Part shown: piece by piece, positions 22,069-30,319 of the stretch
How positions within the stretch are numbered: the stretch's first letter is position 1
Layout of the letters: the number at the start of each line of letters is the position of its first letter
Source of the DNA: Bdellovibrionales bacterium
GTDB taxonomy: Bacteria; Bdellovibrionota; Bdellovibrionia; Bdellovibrionales; UBA1609
DNA: 34,701 bases
Direction: 5' to 3'
Assembly (NCBI GenBank): GCA_022842925.1
Contig: JALHOQ010000012.1
Span: forward strand, 1-34,701
Program-made: the position numbers and the translations under genes
The notes under the pieces: model-generated
The model's database searches: none
The model's input: the letters and a program-made list of their open reading frames with translations, nothing else
Told to the model about the DNA's origin: nothing

Positions 22069-24439
22069 CAGTCTCCCAAAACTTCTGCACATCGGCGAGG
22101 ATCTGCTTGGACACCAAGGGCTCGGTCCCTTCGCTCAGCCAGTCGCCCGGCATAGCTTTAAGGTAATTGGCCGAAAGAAAGCGGCGGTCCATCAACACGA
22201 TCAGTCCGCGATCGCGACTGGAGCGGATCACACGTCCCGCGCTCTGTACCACTCGGGTCATGGCCGGGAAAGTATAGGCATAGTCAAACCCCTCGCCCCC
22301 TTGCGCATCAAAGTATTGGCGCAGACATTCCCGCTCAAAATCGAAGGCCGGAAGAGCCGGTCCCACGATCAGCGCGCCGATCAGCATGTCGCCGGGGTAG
22401 TCGACTCCTTCGGAAAAGACTCCGCCTTGAACGGCGAAGATCAATGTCGGGGTTTCCGGGTCTTGCAGAGCTTCTAAGTACTCTTCGATCTGCTTGCGCC
22501 GCATTTCCCGCTCTTGCTTCAGAACGCGGAACTCCGGCGCATCGATCTGCGAGGCCACCGCATTCAGAAAATCGAAACTGGGAAAGAACACGAAATAGTT
22601 TCCCCGTTTCAGTCGCACCACCTTTTCGATAATTTCGCGGATTTTGCCATAGTTGGAACCGCGATCACGCATTTTTGTGGACACCTGCGGGATGATCAGG
22701 AGTTTTCTGTTCTCTGGCGGAAACGGCGAGTGAAATTCGGCCGTAGAAGCCGACTGCGGGTCAAGCCCCAGGGTTTTTAAGTGAAAATCGAAGGGCTTAA
22801 CCGTAGCGGAGAAGGCGACCACGTTGGCGAATTCCTCATAGCGTTCGGCTAGATGTTTTGAGGCGTCGCAGCAGGTGATGCGCAAGCGGCTTTGTTCGCC
22901 GAGCGGAGTTACGGTCAAAAGAAATTCTGGACCGGTGCTCTGAGCAGCGGACACGAAGTCCGAAATCAGGTTGCAGAACTTCAAAACCGGATCGCCCGTC
23001 TTCAAACCCAAATCGGATTCGAGGTAACCGCGAAGCAGCTCCTGCGCTTGGGCCTCGAGATATGAGAGATCGAGCTCGCTCATTTCGAGCTTCGCCGGCC
23101 GAGTATTTTCACCCGCCAGGGCTCGCACAGTGCCGGCGCAGGCATTGCGTAGGGCCTTTATTTTGTCCCATAGGGGCTCTGGCAAGTAGGTCGCGCCTTC
23201 CATCAGTCGAGTCATCTCGCCGAGCGAGAGCTCGGCCGAATAGTAGTCATTGGCGCGAGCGGCGAGGTTATGGGCTTCGTCGATCACCAGATTGCCTTTT
23301 CCAGATTTGCCGTAGCCATTGAAGCCGATCCGACCGAGAATATTTCGCGGCGAAAAGACATAGTTGTAGTCGCAGATCACCACATCGGCTCGCGGCACGC
23401 ACTCCAGCTGCAGTTCAAAGGGGCAGACCTGATACTGGTGTCCGAATTTGCGAAAAGTGGATTCCTTCAATCGTTTCTTCTTTAAAATCTTTCCGGTCAC
23501 ATCATGGGTTTGCAATTTGGTGTAGTAATCCCGCGCATATTCGCAGTAGGTGGGGCTGCAGAAGACTTCGTCTTTCAGACACATCTTGCTTTTGGCATGA
23601 ACGGTGATCGACTTGATTTTAAGGCCCGTGGCCTGCAGGCGTTCCACCGCGTCTTCGGCGACGCCGTGCTGAGAGTTTTTAGCGGTAACATAGATCGTTT
23701 TCTGCCCACGGGCGAGGGACTCTTCGAGCGACGGATAAAGGACGCCAATGGTTTTGCCTAAACCGGTTGGAGCTTGCAAAAGGACGCGAGTCTGATCGCC
23801 CAGCCGTTCCTTCACATGGGCCATCAGTTCGCGTTGGCCGGGGCGCGGATCGGCGAATGGAAAGGTCATGGACGGGCTGGACTTTCTGCGCTTCGCTTTC
23901 AGCTTGGTAAAGGCGTCTTCGATATCGCCAATCTCTTTGAGGCGACGCTTCAGCCATTCCTCATAGCTTGTCCGTTCGAGCGGAACAGGTAGTGGGCTCA
24001 CGCGCAAAGTGCGCGCGCAAACGACCAAAAGCACCAGCTCCGGTTCGCTGTCGGTGGCCAGCCAATGCAAGTATCCGTACGTGCGCAGCTGCAAGATAAA
24101 GGGATGTAAAGGGTCCGACTTTAAGCGCTCGAGCAAGCCCTCGGGCGCGTACGTGGATTTGATTTCTTCGATCGTCACCGGCGGGCCAAAGCTGAGTCCG
24201 TCCATTCGGCCGCTAACTGTGATTTTGTAGTGGTCTTGTTCGAAGGAATGGGCCACCCATTTTTCGGCGACGTAGGCCCCGCCCTGGTTGAGCCGCTCGG
24301 CCTGAATATTCTGATGAATCTGCGTTCCCACCATGGGGAGAGCGCCGAATCCCGATTCCGATTCAATATGGCCGAGGCGGGGCGACGGTAAGGCGAAATC
24401 GGTGATGGAGAGCTGGAGCGTGCGTTTAGTCGCAGTCAT
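22055..24439 (-). CDS. XPD/DinG-type helicase with N-terminal Cas4-like nuclease domain
   Basis: From the ATG at 24439 the product is 794 residues; the longer open frame upstream lies over the sulfatase gene. An N-terminal PD-(D/E)xK domain shows GRMD (Asp80), EEIK (Glu92, Lys94) and QLRTY (Gln117 to Tyr121), as in Cas4/RecB-like nucleases. The SF2 helicase core follows with Walker A APTGLGKT (223-230) and DEAH (387-390). Four cysteines (287, 294, 299, 339 in VCPFEL) are placed like the XPD Fe-S cluster. Motif VI QSAGRVIRSSRDRG is near the C-terminus. It should be a 5'-3' helicase-nuclease acting on DNA. The start overlaps the sulfatase stop (ATGA), indicating coupled translation. Confidence 0.92.
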   Translation of the reverse strand: MTATKRTLQLSITDFALPSPRLGHIESESGFGALPMVGTQIHQNIQAERLNQGGAYVAEKWVAHSFEQDHYKITVSGRMDGLSFGPPVTIEEIKSTYAPEGLLERLKSDPLHPFILQLRTYGYLHWLATDSEPELVLLVVCARTLRVSPLPVPLERTSYEEWLKRRLKEIGDIEDAFTKLKAKRRKSSPSMTFPFADPRPGQRELMAHVKERLGDQTRVLLQAPTGLGKTIGVLYPSLEESLARGQKTIYVTAKNSQHGVAEDAVERLQATGLKIKSITVHAKSKMCLKDEVFCSPTYCEYARDYYTKLQTHDVTGKILKKKRLKESTFRKFGHQYQVCPFELQLECVPRADVVICDYNYVFSPRNILGRIGFNGYGKSGKGNLVIDEAHNLAARANDYYSAELSLGEMTRLMEGATYLPEPLWDKIKALRNACAGTVRALAGENTRPAKLEMSELDLSYLEAQAQELLRGYLESDLGLKTGDPVLKFCNLISDFVSAAQSTGPEFLLTVTPLGEQSRLRITCCDASKHLAERYEEFANVVAFSATVKPFDFHLKTLGLDPQSASTAEFHSPFPPENRKLLIIPQVSTKMRDRGSNYGKIREIIEKVVRLKRGNYFVFFPSFDFLNAVASQIDAPEFRVLKQEREMRRKQIEEYLEALQDPETPTLIFAVQGGVFSEGVDYPGDMLIGALIVGPALPAFDFERECLRQYFDAQGGEGFDYAYTFPAMTRVVQSAGRVIRSSRDRGLIVLMDRRFLSANYLKAMPGDWLSEGTEPLVSKQILADVQKFWETDGSP

Positions 24440-25872
24440 AACGTCTGCTCCCTTTCCCAGCGGCTCCGGGCCTCTCGCATATGTTCGCGCGCGCGGCGAA
24501 TGGGCGGCCACCAGGAGTTCACTAAGTCGTCTTGCTCCTGGGGGTCCAAGCGCAGATGGTAGAACTCGTCTTGGCCGCGGGCATTGCGAAGCAATTTCCA
24601 TTCGCCGTCGGTGGCGAAAGCGCTGCCGAGCGCGAAGCCGAAGGCGAAAGGGGCGGGGCCTTGATTCAGATCGCGCCCCTGCGACTGCTCCGGTATCGGA
24701 TACCCAAGCGTCGACAGCAGTGTGGGTAAAAGATCCACCAGGCTCACGAGACCGTCATAGGTCTTGCCCTCACTCATGTCGGGATGACGGATCATCATGG
24801 GAATGCGAGCCGTGTGCTCGTAGAAAGTGGAATGGCTGGCGCGCCCGTGTTCAAAAATCTCTTCGCCATGGTCGCTGACCAAAACCACGAGGGTGCGTTC
24901 CGTTTTCTCGAGCCGGTCTAAGAGCGCGCCGAGCTGGCGGTCGAGTTCCTCGACGGCGACGGCGTAGCCGCGCTTGAGCAGATTGGCCTGCTCCTCGCGT
25001 TCCGTTTTTTCTGTAAGCCGTTCGCGGGCGCCTTCCATCAGGCGGAGTTGGAATTGACCGAGGGAATGAAGAAACACATCAAAGCGATCCGCATCATGCA
25101 CGGGTGGCATGGGGAGTGGCGCCTGCTGGAGTCGCTTGTAATATAACCGTTGCAGTCGATCGCGATCGAACATGGCCTGGAGACGACTGTCCTCGCCCGC
25201 AGTGAAATACGGCAAGTGCGTGATGTAGGAGTGCAGAAAGTGGAAGAAGGGAACGCCCGTTGCGGCTAACTCTCGGCCATAGTTTTCCACCTCAAATTCT
25301 TGACCTTCAATGAAGCGGCCTGGTCGCGCGAACAAGGTCGGCGATTGTTTCTCAAAACCTCGACTGAAACCGAGTTCGAGACTGAGGTGCTTAAGCGAGA
25401 GCGGACCGAACCAATGCGTGCGGTAGCCCACTCCCCGTAAAATTTCGGCCATAGTTTTGTAGCTCGGCGAGAGCGCTGGCGTACCGGTGTCGGTGCGTTC
25501 AAATCCCGTGATATGAATTTCGCTGCCCGTAACATGATGTCGATTCGGATAAAGGGAGGTGAAGAGCGTCATGTGGCTGGGCGTAGTGTAAAAGGCATTG
25601 GTGTAGGCCCGAGTCAGCCGGACGGACTTCGCGGCCAACCGGGCCAAGTTGGGAGTTGCGCCACTGGGATTCCCATCTATCGCGTCCGCGCGAAGAGTGT
25701 CGGCGGAGATCAGCACGAGGTTGCACCCGGGGCAGGGCGGAAGATTCAGTCCCTCCGTGACGGGTTGAACTCGTGGCAAGTTGAAATGGCGGAGCTGCCA
25801 TCCGAGTTCGCGATGGGTCAACGCAAGGAGGGCCACCGTGACCGCGATGAAAATCGATCCCATCCACTTCAC
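24436..25872 (-). CDS. Membrane-anchored sulfatase-family (alkaline phosphatase superfamily) enzyme
   Basis: The start is a GTG at 25872, chosen because AAGGAG sits 7 nt upstream and the GTGA overlaps the upstream stop. The product is 478 residues with an N-terminal membrane helix (MGSIFIAVTVALLALTH). Motifs are VLISADTLRAD (metal), FYTTPSHMTLFTSLYPNRH with Thr at the nucleophile position instead of Cys/Ser of true sulfatases, FLHSYITHLPYF and VLVSDHGEEIFEHG. A Thr nucleophile suggests phosphodiester or phosphonate chemistry rather than formylglycine-dependent sulfatase action, although Thr-PSH proteins are common under the name sulfatase. It faces the periplasm. Substrate is unknown. Confidence 0.88.
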   Translation of the reverse strand: MKWMGSIFIAVTVALLALTHRELGWQLRHFNLPRVQPVTEGLNLPPCPGCNLVLISADTLRADAIDGNPSGATPNLARLAAKSVRLTRAYTNAFYTTPSHMTLFTSLYPNRHHVTGSEIHITGFERTDTGTPALSPSYKTMAEILRGVGYRTHWFGPLSLKHLSLELGFSRGFEKQSPTLFARPGRFIEGQEFEVENYGRELAATGVPFFHFLHSYITHLPYFTAGEDSRLQAMFDRDRLQRLYYKRLQQAPLPMPPVHDADRFDVFLHSLGQFQLRLMEGARERLTEKTEREEQANLLKRGYAVAVEELDRQLGALLDRLEKTERTLVVLVSDHGEEIFEHGRASHSTFYEHTARIPMMIRHPDMSEGKTYDGLVSLVDLLPTLLSTLGYPIPEQSQGRDLNQGPAPFAFGFALGSAFATDGEWKLLRNARGQDEFYHLRLDPQEQDDLVNSWWPPIRRAREHMREARSRWEREQTL

Positions 25873-26783
25873 GCTTTTCTCCTTGCGCTCGAGAGTAGCC
25901 ACTGAAAGAACAGAGTGTGGATTAAAAGACCGATGGCGGAGGGCAATGCGGCCTTCGGATGAAAGATCAGCATGATCGTGGCGGTGACCGCGAAATTGCG
26001 CGAGGCCACGCTGAGCGCCAAGGTCTCGGCATCGGGACGGTTAAAAAAAGCTCGCGCCGTCCACCTAACGACACCGAACACGCCAAAGTCGAGCACCAGA
26101 AATATCACAACGAGAATAAAAAGATCCGTACTCAGAAGCATGCGGAATGGAACCCGGTTCAGCGACGAGCCCACCAGAATAAACATCAGCGACGCCAGCA
26201 CCAGGGAGTTGGCGACCGGCAACCCCTTTACGCTGGCCTTGGCCAGCCGGGGCGCAAGCGCGCTGACTCCCGCGCTTACGGCAAGGGGCAAAGCGGTGAG
26301 TAAGAGCAAGTAAAGCAAAAGAAATTTAGTATCGATAAAAACTGGGGATAGGGCAGTTAAGGCCAGCATGGGCACGGTGACGAAGGGTCCAAGCAAGGTC
26401 GAGACCACGACATTCAACAGCGCCAGCCCCGAGTGCCCTCCGCGAACTTGGGCGAAGAAGGGATTGACTAGCGCGCAGGGGGCGAGCGTGGCCACGGCCA
26501 CGCCGAAGGCAAAATCCTGATCGCGTAGGAACTGAAGCGCCCCGGCCGTGATCATCACCGGAAAAAACACAAAGATTAAAAATTGGGCGAGCAAACACTG
26601 AACCCACGCCGAGCGGCGAAGGCTCAGCCGCACGAACTTTCTCTTGTCAATCGCCAGGGTATTGAGAAACAACAACAGAAATAAAAGGAGCGAACTGGTC
26701 CAAGTGAGCGTCAACGACTGATAAGGGAACAGCACTCCCAAGATGGCGCCGGCGAATAGCGGTGCGGAGAAAAACTTAAGCAA
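25869..26783 (-). CDS. BASS-family (bile acid:sodium symporter-like) transporter
   Basis: This 304-residue, highly hydrophobic protein has about nine to ten membrane helices. It has the family-like LAPCALVNPFF...GGHSGLALLNVVVSTLLGPFVTVP segment in the middle and SVASRNFAVTATIML in the second half. Both match the crossover regions of sodium/bile-acid symporter-like proteins. The start is a TTG at 26783 with AAAGGA 10 nt upstream. Other starts may exist. It is the first gene of the four-gene leftward operon. Its start codon overlaps the divergent ATG at 26783-26785. The transported compound cannot be told from sequence. Confidence 0.82.
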   Translation of the reverse strand: MLKFFSAPLFAGAILGVLFPYQSLTLTWTSSLLLFLLLFLNTLAIDKRKFVRLSLRRSAWVQCLLAQFLIFVFFPVMITAGALQFLRDQDFAFGVAVATLAPCALVNPFFAQVRGGHSGLALLNVVVSTLLGPFVTVPMLALTALSPVFIDTKFLLLYLLLLTALPLAVSAGVSALAPRLAKASVKGLPVANSLVLASLMFILVGSSLNRVPFRMLLSTDLFILVVIFLVLDFGVFGVVRWTARAFFNRPDAETLALSVASRNFAVTATIMLIFHPKAALPSAIGLLIHTLFFQWLLSSARRKA

Positions 26784-28861
26784 TGCGAGCCCGTCCTTTA
26801 AAACAACTGTTGGTCATCATAATCGCCTCTTTCATTTTCGGTATAAGTATTTCGACCCTCGTTCGCCGCCATGCGACGCCCGCGCGGACAGCGGTGCAGG
26901 CGGGAAAGTGGAAGCTCTATTGGTTCGTTCCGGACGGGTTACGCGCCGACCCCGAACTTTTTAACGTGTTTGAATGGGCGGAAAAAGGGCTGCTGCCGAA
27001 TATCAAAAAAATGATGGAACAGGGAACCTACGGTTATTCCGTGCCCGTGTTCCCGAGTCATACCCCGATCAATTTCGCTACACTTTTTACGGGCACCAAG
27101 CCACTTCGCCACGGTGTGGCCGATGGACCCATACGCGTTCGCGATTATCCTCTCGCCATTATTCCTCGCTCCGGGTTCAGTTCGATCGCGAAGATGATCG
27201 ATCCCTTCTGGTACACGCTCGAGCAAGCCGGAAAAATCGTGACCCTTTTGTCCGTGCCCGGCTCCACGCCCCCTGAGATCACCCAAGGCCAAGTGATCAA
27301 GGGCCGCTGGGGCGGATGGGGAATGGAATTTCCAAATATGACCTTTCATAGTCATGCCGATCGGGAGCTGCGCCAGGCCATCGGCTGGAACGACAAGGTC
27401 TTTCAAGTCGAGAAAAAGCTCACCGAATTTGTTAAGGCGACCGCGCCCTCGGGCTGGAAGGTCATGCCAAAATCGTTCAGTCCACCGCGGGAAGTGAACT
27501 TGCGCAATTGGGACGCCGATCTTTTTGCGCTGTTGATCGACACCCGCGATGACGGCGTCGAGAGTTACGATCAAGCTCTCTTCTCGGCTGACAAAAAGAA
27601 TCATCTGTTTACCTTGAAAGAGGGGGAGTGGAGCGATTGGTTCAACTTGAATCTCTCCTACAGTGTCCAAAAAAATTATCAAGAGGCCGTGCCGCAGAAG
27701 CTGGAATTCGAGCAGCGCCTGGCCACTTTGCAATTCGCGACCGCGGCCCGGGTCAAAGTCATTCAGCTTGGAAGTCGCGACATGTTCCGACTGCGCGTGC
27801 TCTATGATGGTTTGAATGAGAGTGTCACCGTGCCGAGTGGACTGGCTCAGGCCCTGCGCCAAGAGGCTGGTCCCATGGTTGATTTTGTCGACAATTTTCC
27901 GCCCCAACTGGTGTACTTGGCCGAAGACAAAGCCGCCTTTCAAGATGAAATGGAAATGTCGTTCCAGTGGCATGAGCGGGCGCAGAAATATTTTTTTGAA
28001 AAATCCGAACAAGATGTTCTGATCCATTCCATCTATTCGCCCAATCAAATGCTCACCAGCCGCTGGTGGATGGGGTACCTCGATCCGCGCGGGCGAGTTT
28101 ACGATTCGATTTCGGCTTCCGAGCGCCAAAAGCTGTGGGAAGAGGTCCGAGAGATGTATCAGAAGGTGGATGCGATGGTGGGCGAGGCGCTACAAGCCCG
28201 CGGTCCGGATGCCTACGTGGTGTTTGGTTCGGACCATGGCGCCCTGCCTTTGAATCATGAGGTGCGACTTAATAATTTTTTCGCCCGCAAAGGCTGGCTT
28301 GAGTTTGTTCGCGATGCGCGAACGGGCGCTCTAAAGATTGATTGGGCGCGAACCCGGGTCATCTTTTTAAACATGGCTCATATTTACGTTCACCCGGCGG
28401 GATTGGGTGGCAATTACAATCCGGGGAAGGGACCCGAGTACGAAAAATTGCGTGACGAGGTTTTAACTGCGCTAAGCGAGCTTCGCGACGAAAGCGGCGC
28501 CGCCCCGCTCGCCGATGTTCGCAGGCGCGAGGCCGCCTTCGAGTGGGGGTTGCCCGCGGAACGCGTGGGCGATCTCGTGATCGCGGCTCGGACCGGCTAC
28601 AGCTGGGTCGAGGATGTGGATGAAGAAAAAATGATTTTCACTCCGTCCTTGAAGTCCGGGTATAAACAAGCGGTGCTGCCGGATCAGGAGCCAGGCCTGT
28701 GGACCCCGTTTATGATCGTGGGCCCCGGTGTGCGCGCGGGTCACCGCCTGTCGCGCAACATCAGCCACGTCGAGCAGTACCCGACACTGATGAAGCTTTT
28801 AGGGGTCCAGCCACCGTATCGGCCCGACGCAGGACCGGTTGAAGAGCTCTTTAGCCAATAG
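26783..28861 (+). CDS. Exported alkaline-phosphatase-superfamily protein, type I phosphodiesterase-like
   Basis: This 692-residue protein has a basic start and a membrane anchor (QLLVIIIASFIFGISISTLV). The catalytic-domain start is WFVPDGLRAD, and VFPSHTPINFATLFTGTKPLRHG holds a Thr at the nucleophile position. VVFGSDHGALPLNHEVRLN and a late SHVEQYPTLMKLLGV supply further metal ligands. The family hydrolyses phosphodiesters, pyrophosphates or phosphoglycerate-like esters. The segment that usually carries the second-zinc Asp and His (D...H.fW..) reads SPNQMLTSRWW, so those ligands may be replaced. A large insertion (about residues 150-400) is not recognised. It is divergent from the transporter gene. 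Confidence 0.82.
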   Translation: MRARPLKQLLVIIIASFIFGISISTLVRRHATPARTAVQAGKWKLYWFVPDGLRADPELFNVFEWAEKGLLPNIKKMMEQGTYGYSVPVFPSHTPINFATLFTGTKPLRHGVADGPIRVRDYPLAIIPRSGFSSIAKMIDPFWYTLEQAGKIVTLLSVPGSTPPEITQGQVIKGRWGGWGMEFPNMTFHSHADRELRQAIGWNDKVFQVEKKLTEFVKATAPSGWKVMPKSFSPPREVNLRNWDADLFALLIDTRDDGVESYDQALFSADKKNHLFTLKEGEWSDWFNLNLSYSVQKNYQEAVPQKLEFEQRLATLQFATAARVKVIQLGSRDMFRLRVLYDGLNESVTVPSGLAQALRQEAGPMVDFVDNFPPQLVYLAEDKAAFQDEMEMSFQWHERAQKYFFEKSEQDVLIHSIYSPNQMLTSRWWMGYLDPRGRVYDSISASERQKLWEEVREMYQKVDAMVGEALQARGPDAYVVFGSDHGALPLNHEVRLNNFFARKGWLEFVRDARTGALKIDWARTRVIFLNMAHIYVHPAGLGGNYNPGKGPEYEKLRDEVLTALSELRDESGAAPLADVRRREAAFEWGLPAERVGDLVIAARTGYSWVEDVDEEKMIFTPSLKSGYKQAVLPDQEPGLWTPFMIVGPGVRAGHRLSRNISHVEQYPTLMKLLGVQPPYRPDAGPVEELFSQ

Positions 28862-28907
28862 TCGGGCCTGCATTTACACTTTCGAATCGATCTGCCAGCA
28901 TAAAGAG

Positions 28908-29510
28908 ATGCAAGTCGGACTCCTGGGCATTCTTGTCATTGTCACGCTCACCGCGGGCGGAACTTTTTTTGCCACCTCGAACATGCAGACGGCGTCGAAC
29001 GGTCCGGTGCTGCTCACTCCAGAGGTCAAATCCTACATCGACTCAAAATTCGCCACGGGTTTTGGCTCCCAGGTGCAGGATTCGCAAAAAGTCACAGCCC
29101 GGATTGCCGAGATGGAAACCAAAATCTCCGAGATTGAACGGATCAAGGCCAATTACGAAAACCTACCGGCCCGCGCCGAGTCCGTCGAGAGCGCCATCGT
29201 GGAGCAGCGACGCAAGCGCGATGAGAACATCGCTCTCATCCGCCAGAATGAAATCAATAATCTTCGCAACGAAATCGCCACTATGTGCGCGGGAGTGACG
29301 ATCAAAAGGGTTCAAGACGGCGGCACAGGTAACGCCGGCAACCCCTCCAGCTACCAACAGAATATCGGCTTAGGTGGCGGTCGCGGCGGCGCTGCCAAAA
29401 ATCCGGCCCTGCGGCGAATGCGCCAGGGCGGAGGCGCGGGGGCTGGCGCAGCCGGCGGTGGTGGCGACGGACGCCGCAGAGGCGGCGGCGGTGCCAACAA
29501 GGGCAATTAA
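28908..29510 (+). CDS. Exported protein with coiled coil and Gly-rich tail
   Basis: From the ATG at 28908 the product is 200 residues; the open frame from 28839 would hide the hydrophobic N-terminus. MQVGLLGILVIVTLTAGGTFFA is a signal or anchor segment. The central part (ARIAEMETKISEIERIKANYENL onward) is predicted coiled coil. It has one Cys (ATMCAGV), and the last 50 residues are Gly/Arg-rich (GGGRGGAAKN through GGGGANKGN). No family is recognised. It overlaps the next exported protein by 20 nt and follows the phosphodiesterase-like gene by 46 nt. The unit may make a surface or envelope assembly. Confidence 0.65.
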   Translation: MQVGLLGILVIVTLTAGGTFFATSNMQTASNGPVLLTPEVKSYIDSKFATGFGSQVQDSQKVTARIAEMETKISEIERIKANYENLPARAESVESAIVEQRRKRDENIALIRQNEINNLRNEIATMCAGVTIKRVQDGGTGNAGNPSSYQQNIGLGGGRGGAAKNPALRRMRQGGGAGAGAAGGGGDGRRRGGGGANKGN

Positions 29511-30279
29511 AATCCTCTCCGTTCTGTTGTTTACGCTTGTCTCGGGGGCCACCTATGCCCTGACACAGGAGCAGCTCACAGCCTTGCAAGACTATCTGAC
29601 GGAACGCGCGGGTGGAGGTAAAAGCGGTCAGCCCATGCGCGATGCTCATCAGAAACTCGAGGAAGTGGAACGGCGTCTTTTACCTCTGATCTTCGTATTT
29701 AAGCGAACGGGCCCGCTAGTGGAGTCGCGCGCACAGGAACTGGAAATTCTTCAGAATGCATTGAACACGGGCGAGCTCGATTTCAATCCCTATGAAGGCA
29801 CTGATTGGCTCAAATCCAAGAGCCGCGAGACCGTGCAGGTTTGCTGCATCATCCGCAATGACCAACGTCTGGCTCAGTCCATTCAAGAAAATGCAGCCCG
29901 CGGCTTTCCGCCCATGACGCCGCAAACTTTGGAACAAATCACGGCGCAAATCCGCGAGGCCAATCGCGAAGGCGGCGGCGGATTAATCATCGAAGACGAT
30001 CCGCCGTCGACGTCCAATCCGCGCGAAATTCCAGCTGGCCGATTCAAGCCCAGTGCCCGATCCGGCTCGCCTTCGACTCCCGCGCAGAAAATGTTGGATA
30101 ATATCGGTTACTCAGACAAGCCGGCCCCTGCTCCACCACCTCCGCCTTCACCCGCGACACCCGTTCCCGCGCCGACTGGAACGGCGGCGCCGCTTCCAAC
30201 CACCGACACACCGACGGCGACTCCTCCAACTGACGCCGCACCACCCGTGGCGACGCCGCCTCCCGCACCAACGCCCTGA
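29491..30279 (+). CDS. Exported protein with Pro/Thr-rich C-terminus
   Basis: The open frame starts at 29374, but the first part is a shadow of the Gly-rich tail of the preceding gene. The likely start is the GTG at 29491, giving 262 residues with a signal peptide (PTRAIKILSVLLFTLVSGATYA). The mature N-terminal half is helical (LTQEQLTALQDYLTERAGG, DAHQKLEEVERRLLPLIFVF) and has a Cys pair (QVCCII). The last 55 residues are Pro/Ala/Thr-rich repeats (PAPAPPPPPSPATPVPAP) of the kind that span peptidoglycan or form a stalk. No family is recognised. Confidence 0.65.
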   Translation: MPTRAIKILSVLLFTLVSGATYALTQEQLTALQDYLTERAGGGKSGQPMRDAHQKLEEVERRLLPLIFVFKRTGPLVESRAQELEILQNALNTGELDFNPYEGTDWLKSKSRETVQVCCIIRNDQRLAQSIQENAARGFPPMTPQTLEQITAQIREANREGGGGLIIEDDPPSTSNPREIPAGRFKPSARSGSPSTPAQKMLDNIGYSDKPAPAPPPPPSPATPVPAPTGTAAPLPTTDTPTATPPTDAAPPVATPPPAPTP

Positions 30280-30319
30280 CAAGAGTTTTAAAAATTAGGT
30301 TTAACTTCCGGGTATGTGC

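Noticed and set aside
24440-24601. N-terminal extension of the helicase to 24601
   Set aside because: The 54 extra residues overlap the sulfatase C-terminus. An ATG at 24439 overlaps the sulfatase stop as ATGA, and the conserved domain begins after it.
26939-28129. Minus-strand open frame of 396 codons inside the phosphodiesterase-like gene
   Set aside because: Although long, it is antisense to a gene with clear superfamily motifs. It has no recognisable domain and reflects high-GC codon bias.
29374-29490. N-terminal extension of the Pro-rich exported protein to 29374
   Set aside because: It is the out-of-frame reading of the Gly-rich tail of the preceding gene and would bury the signal peptide.
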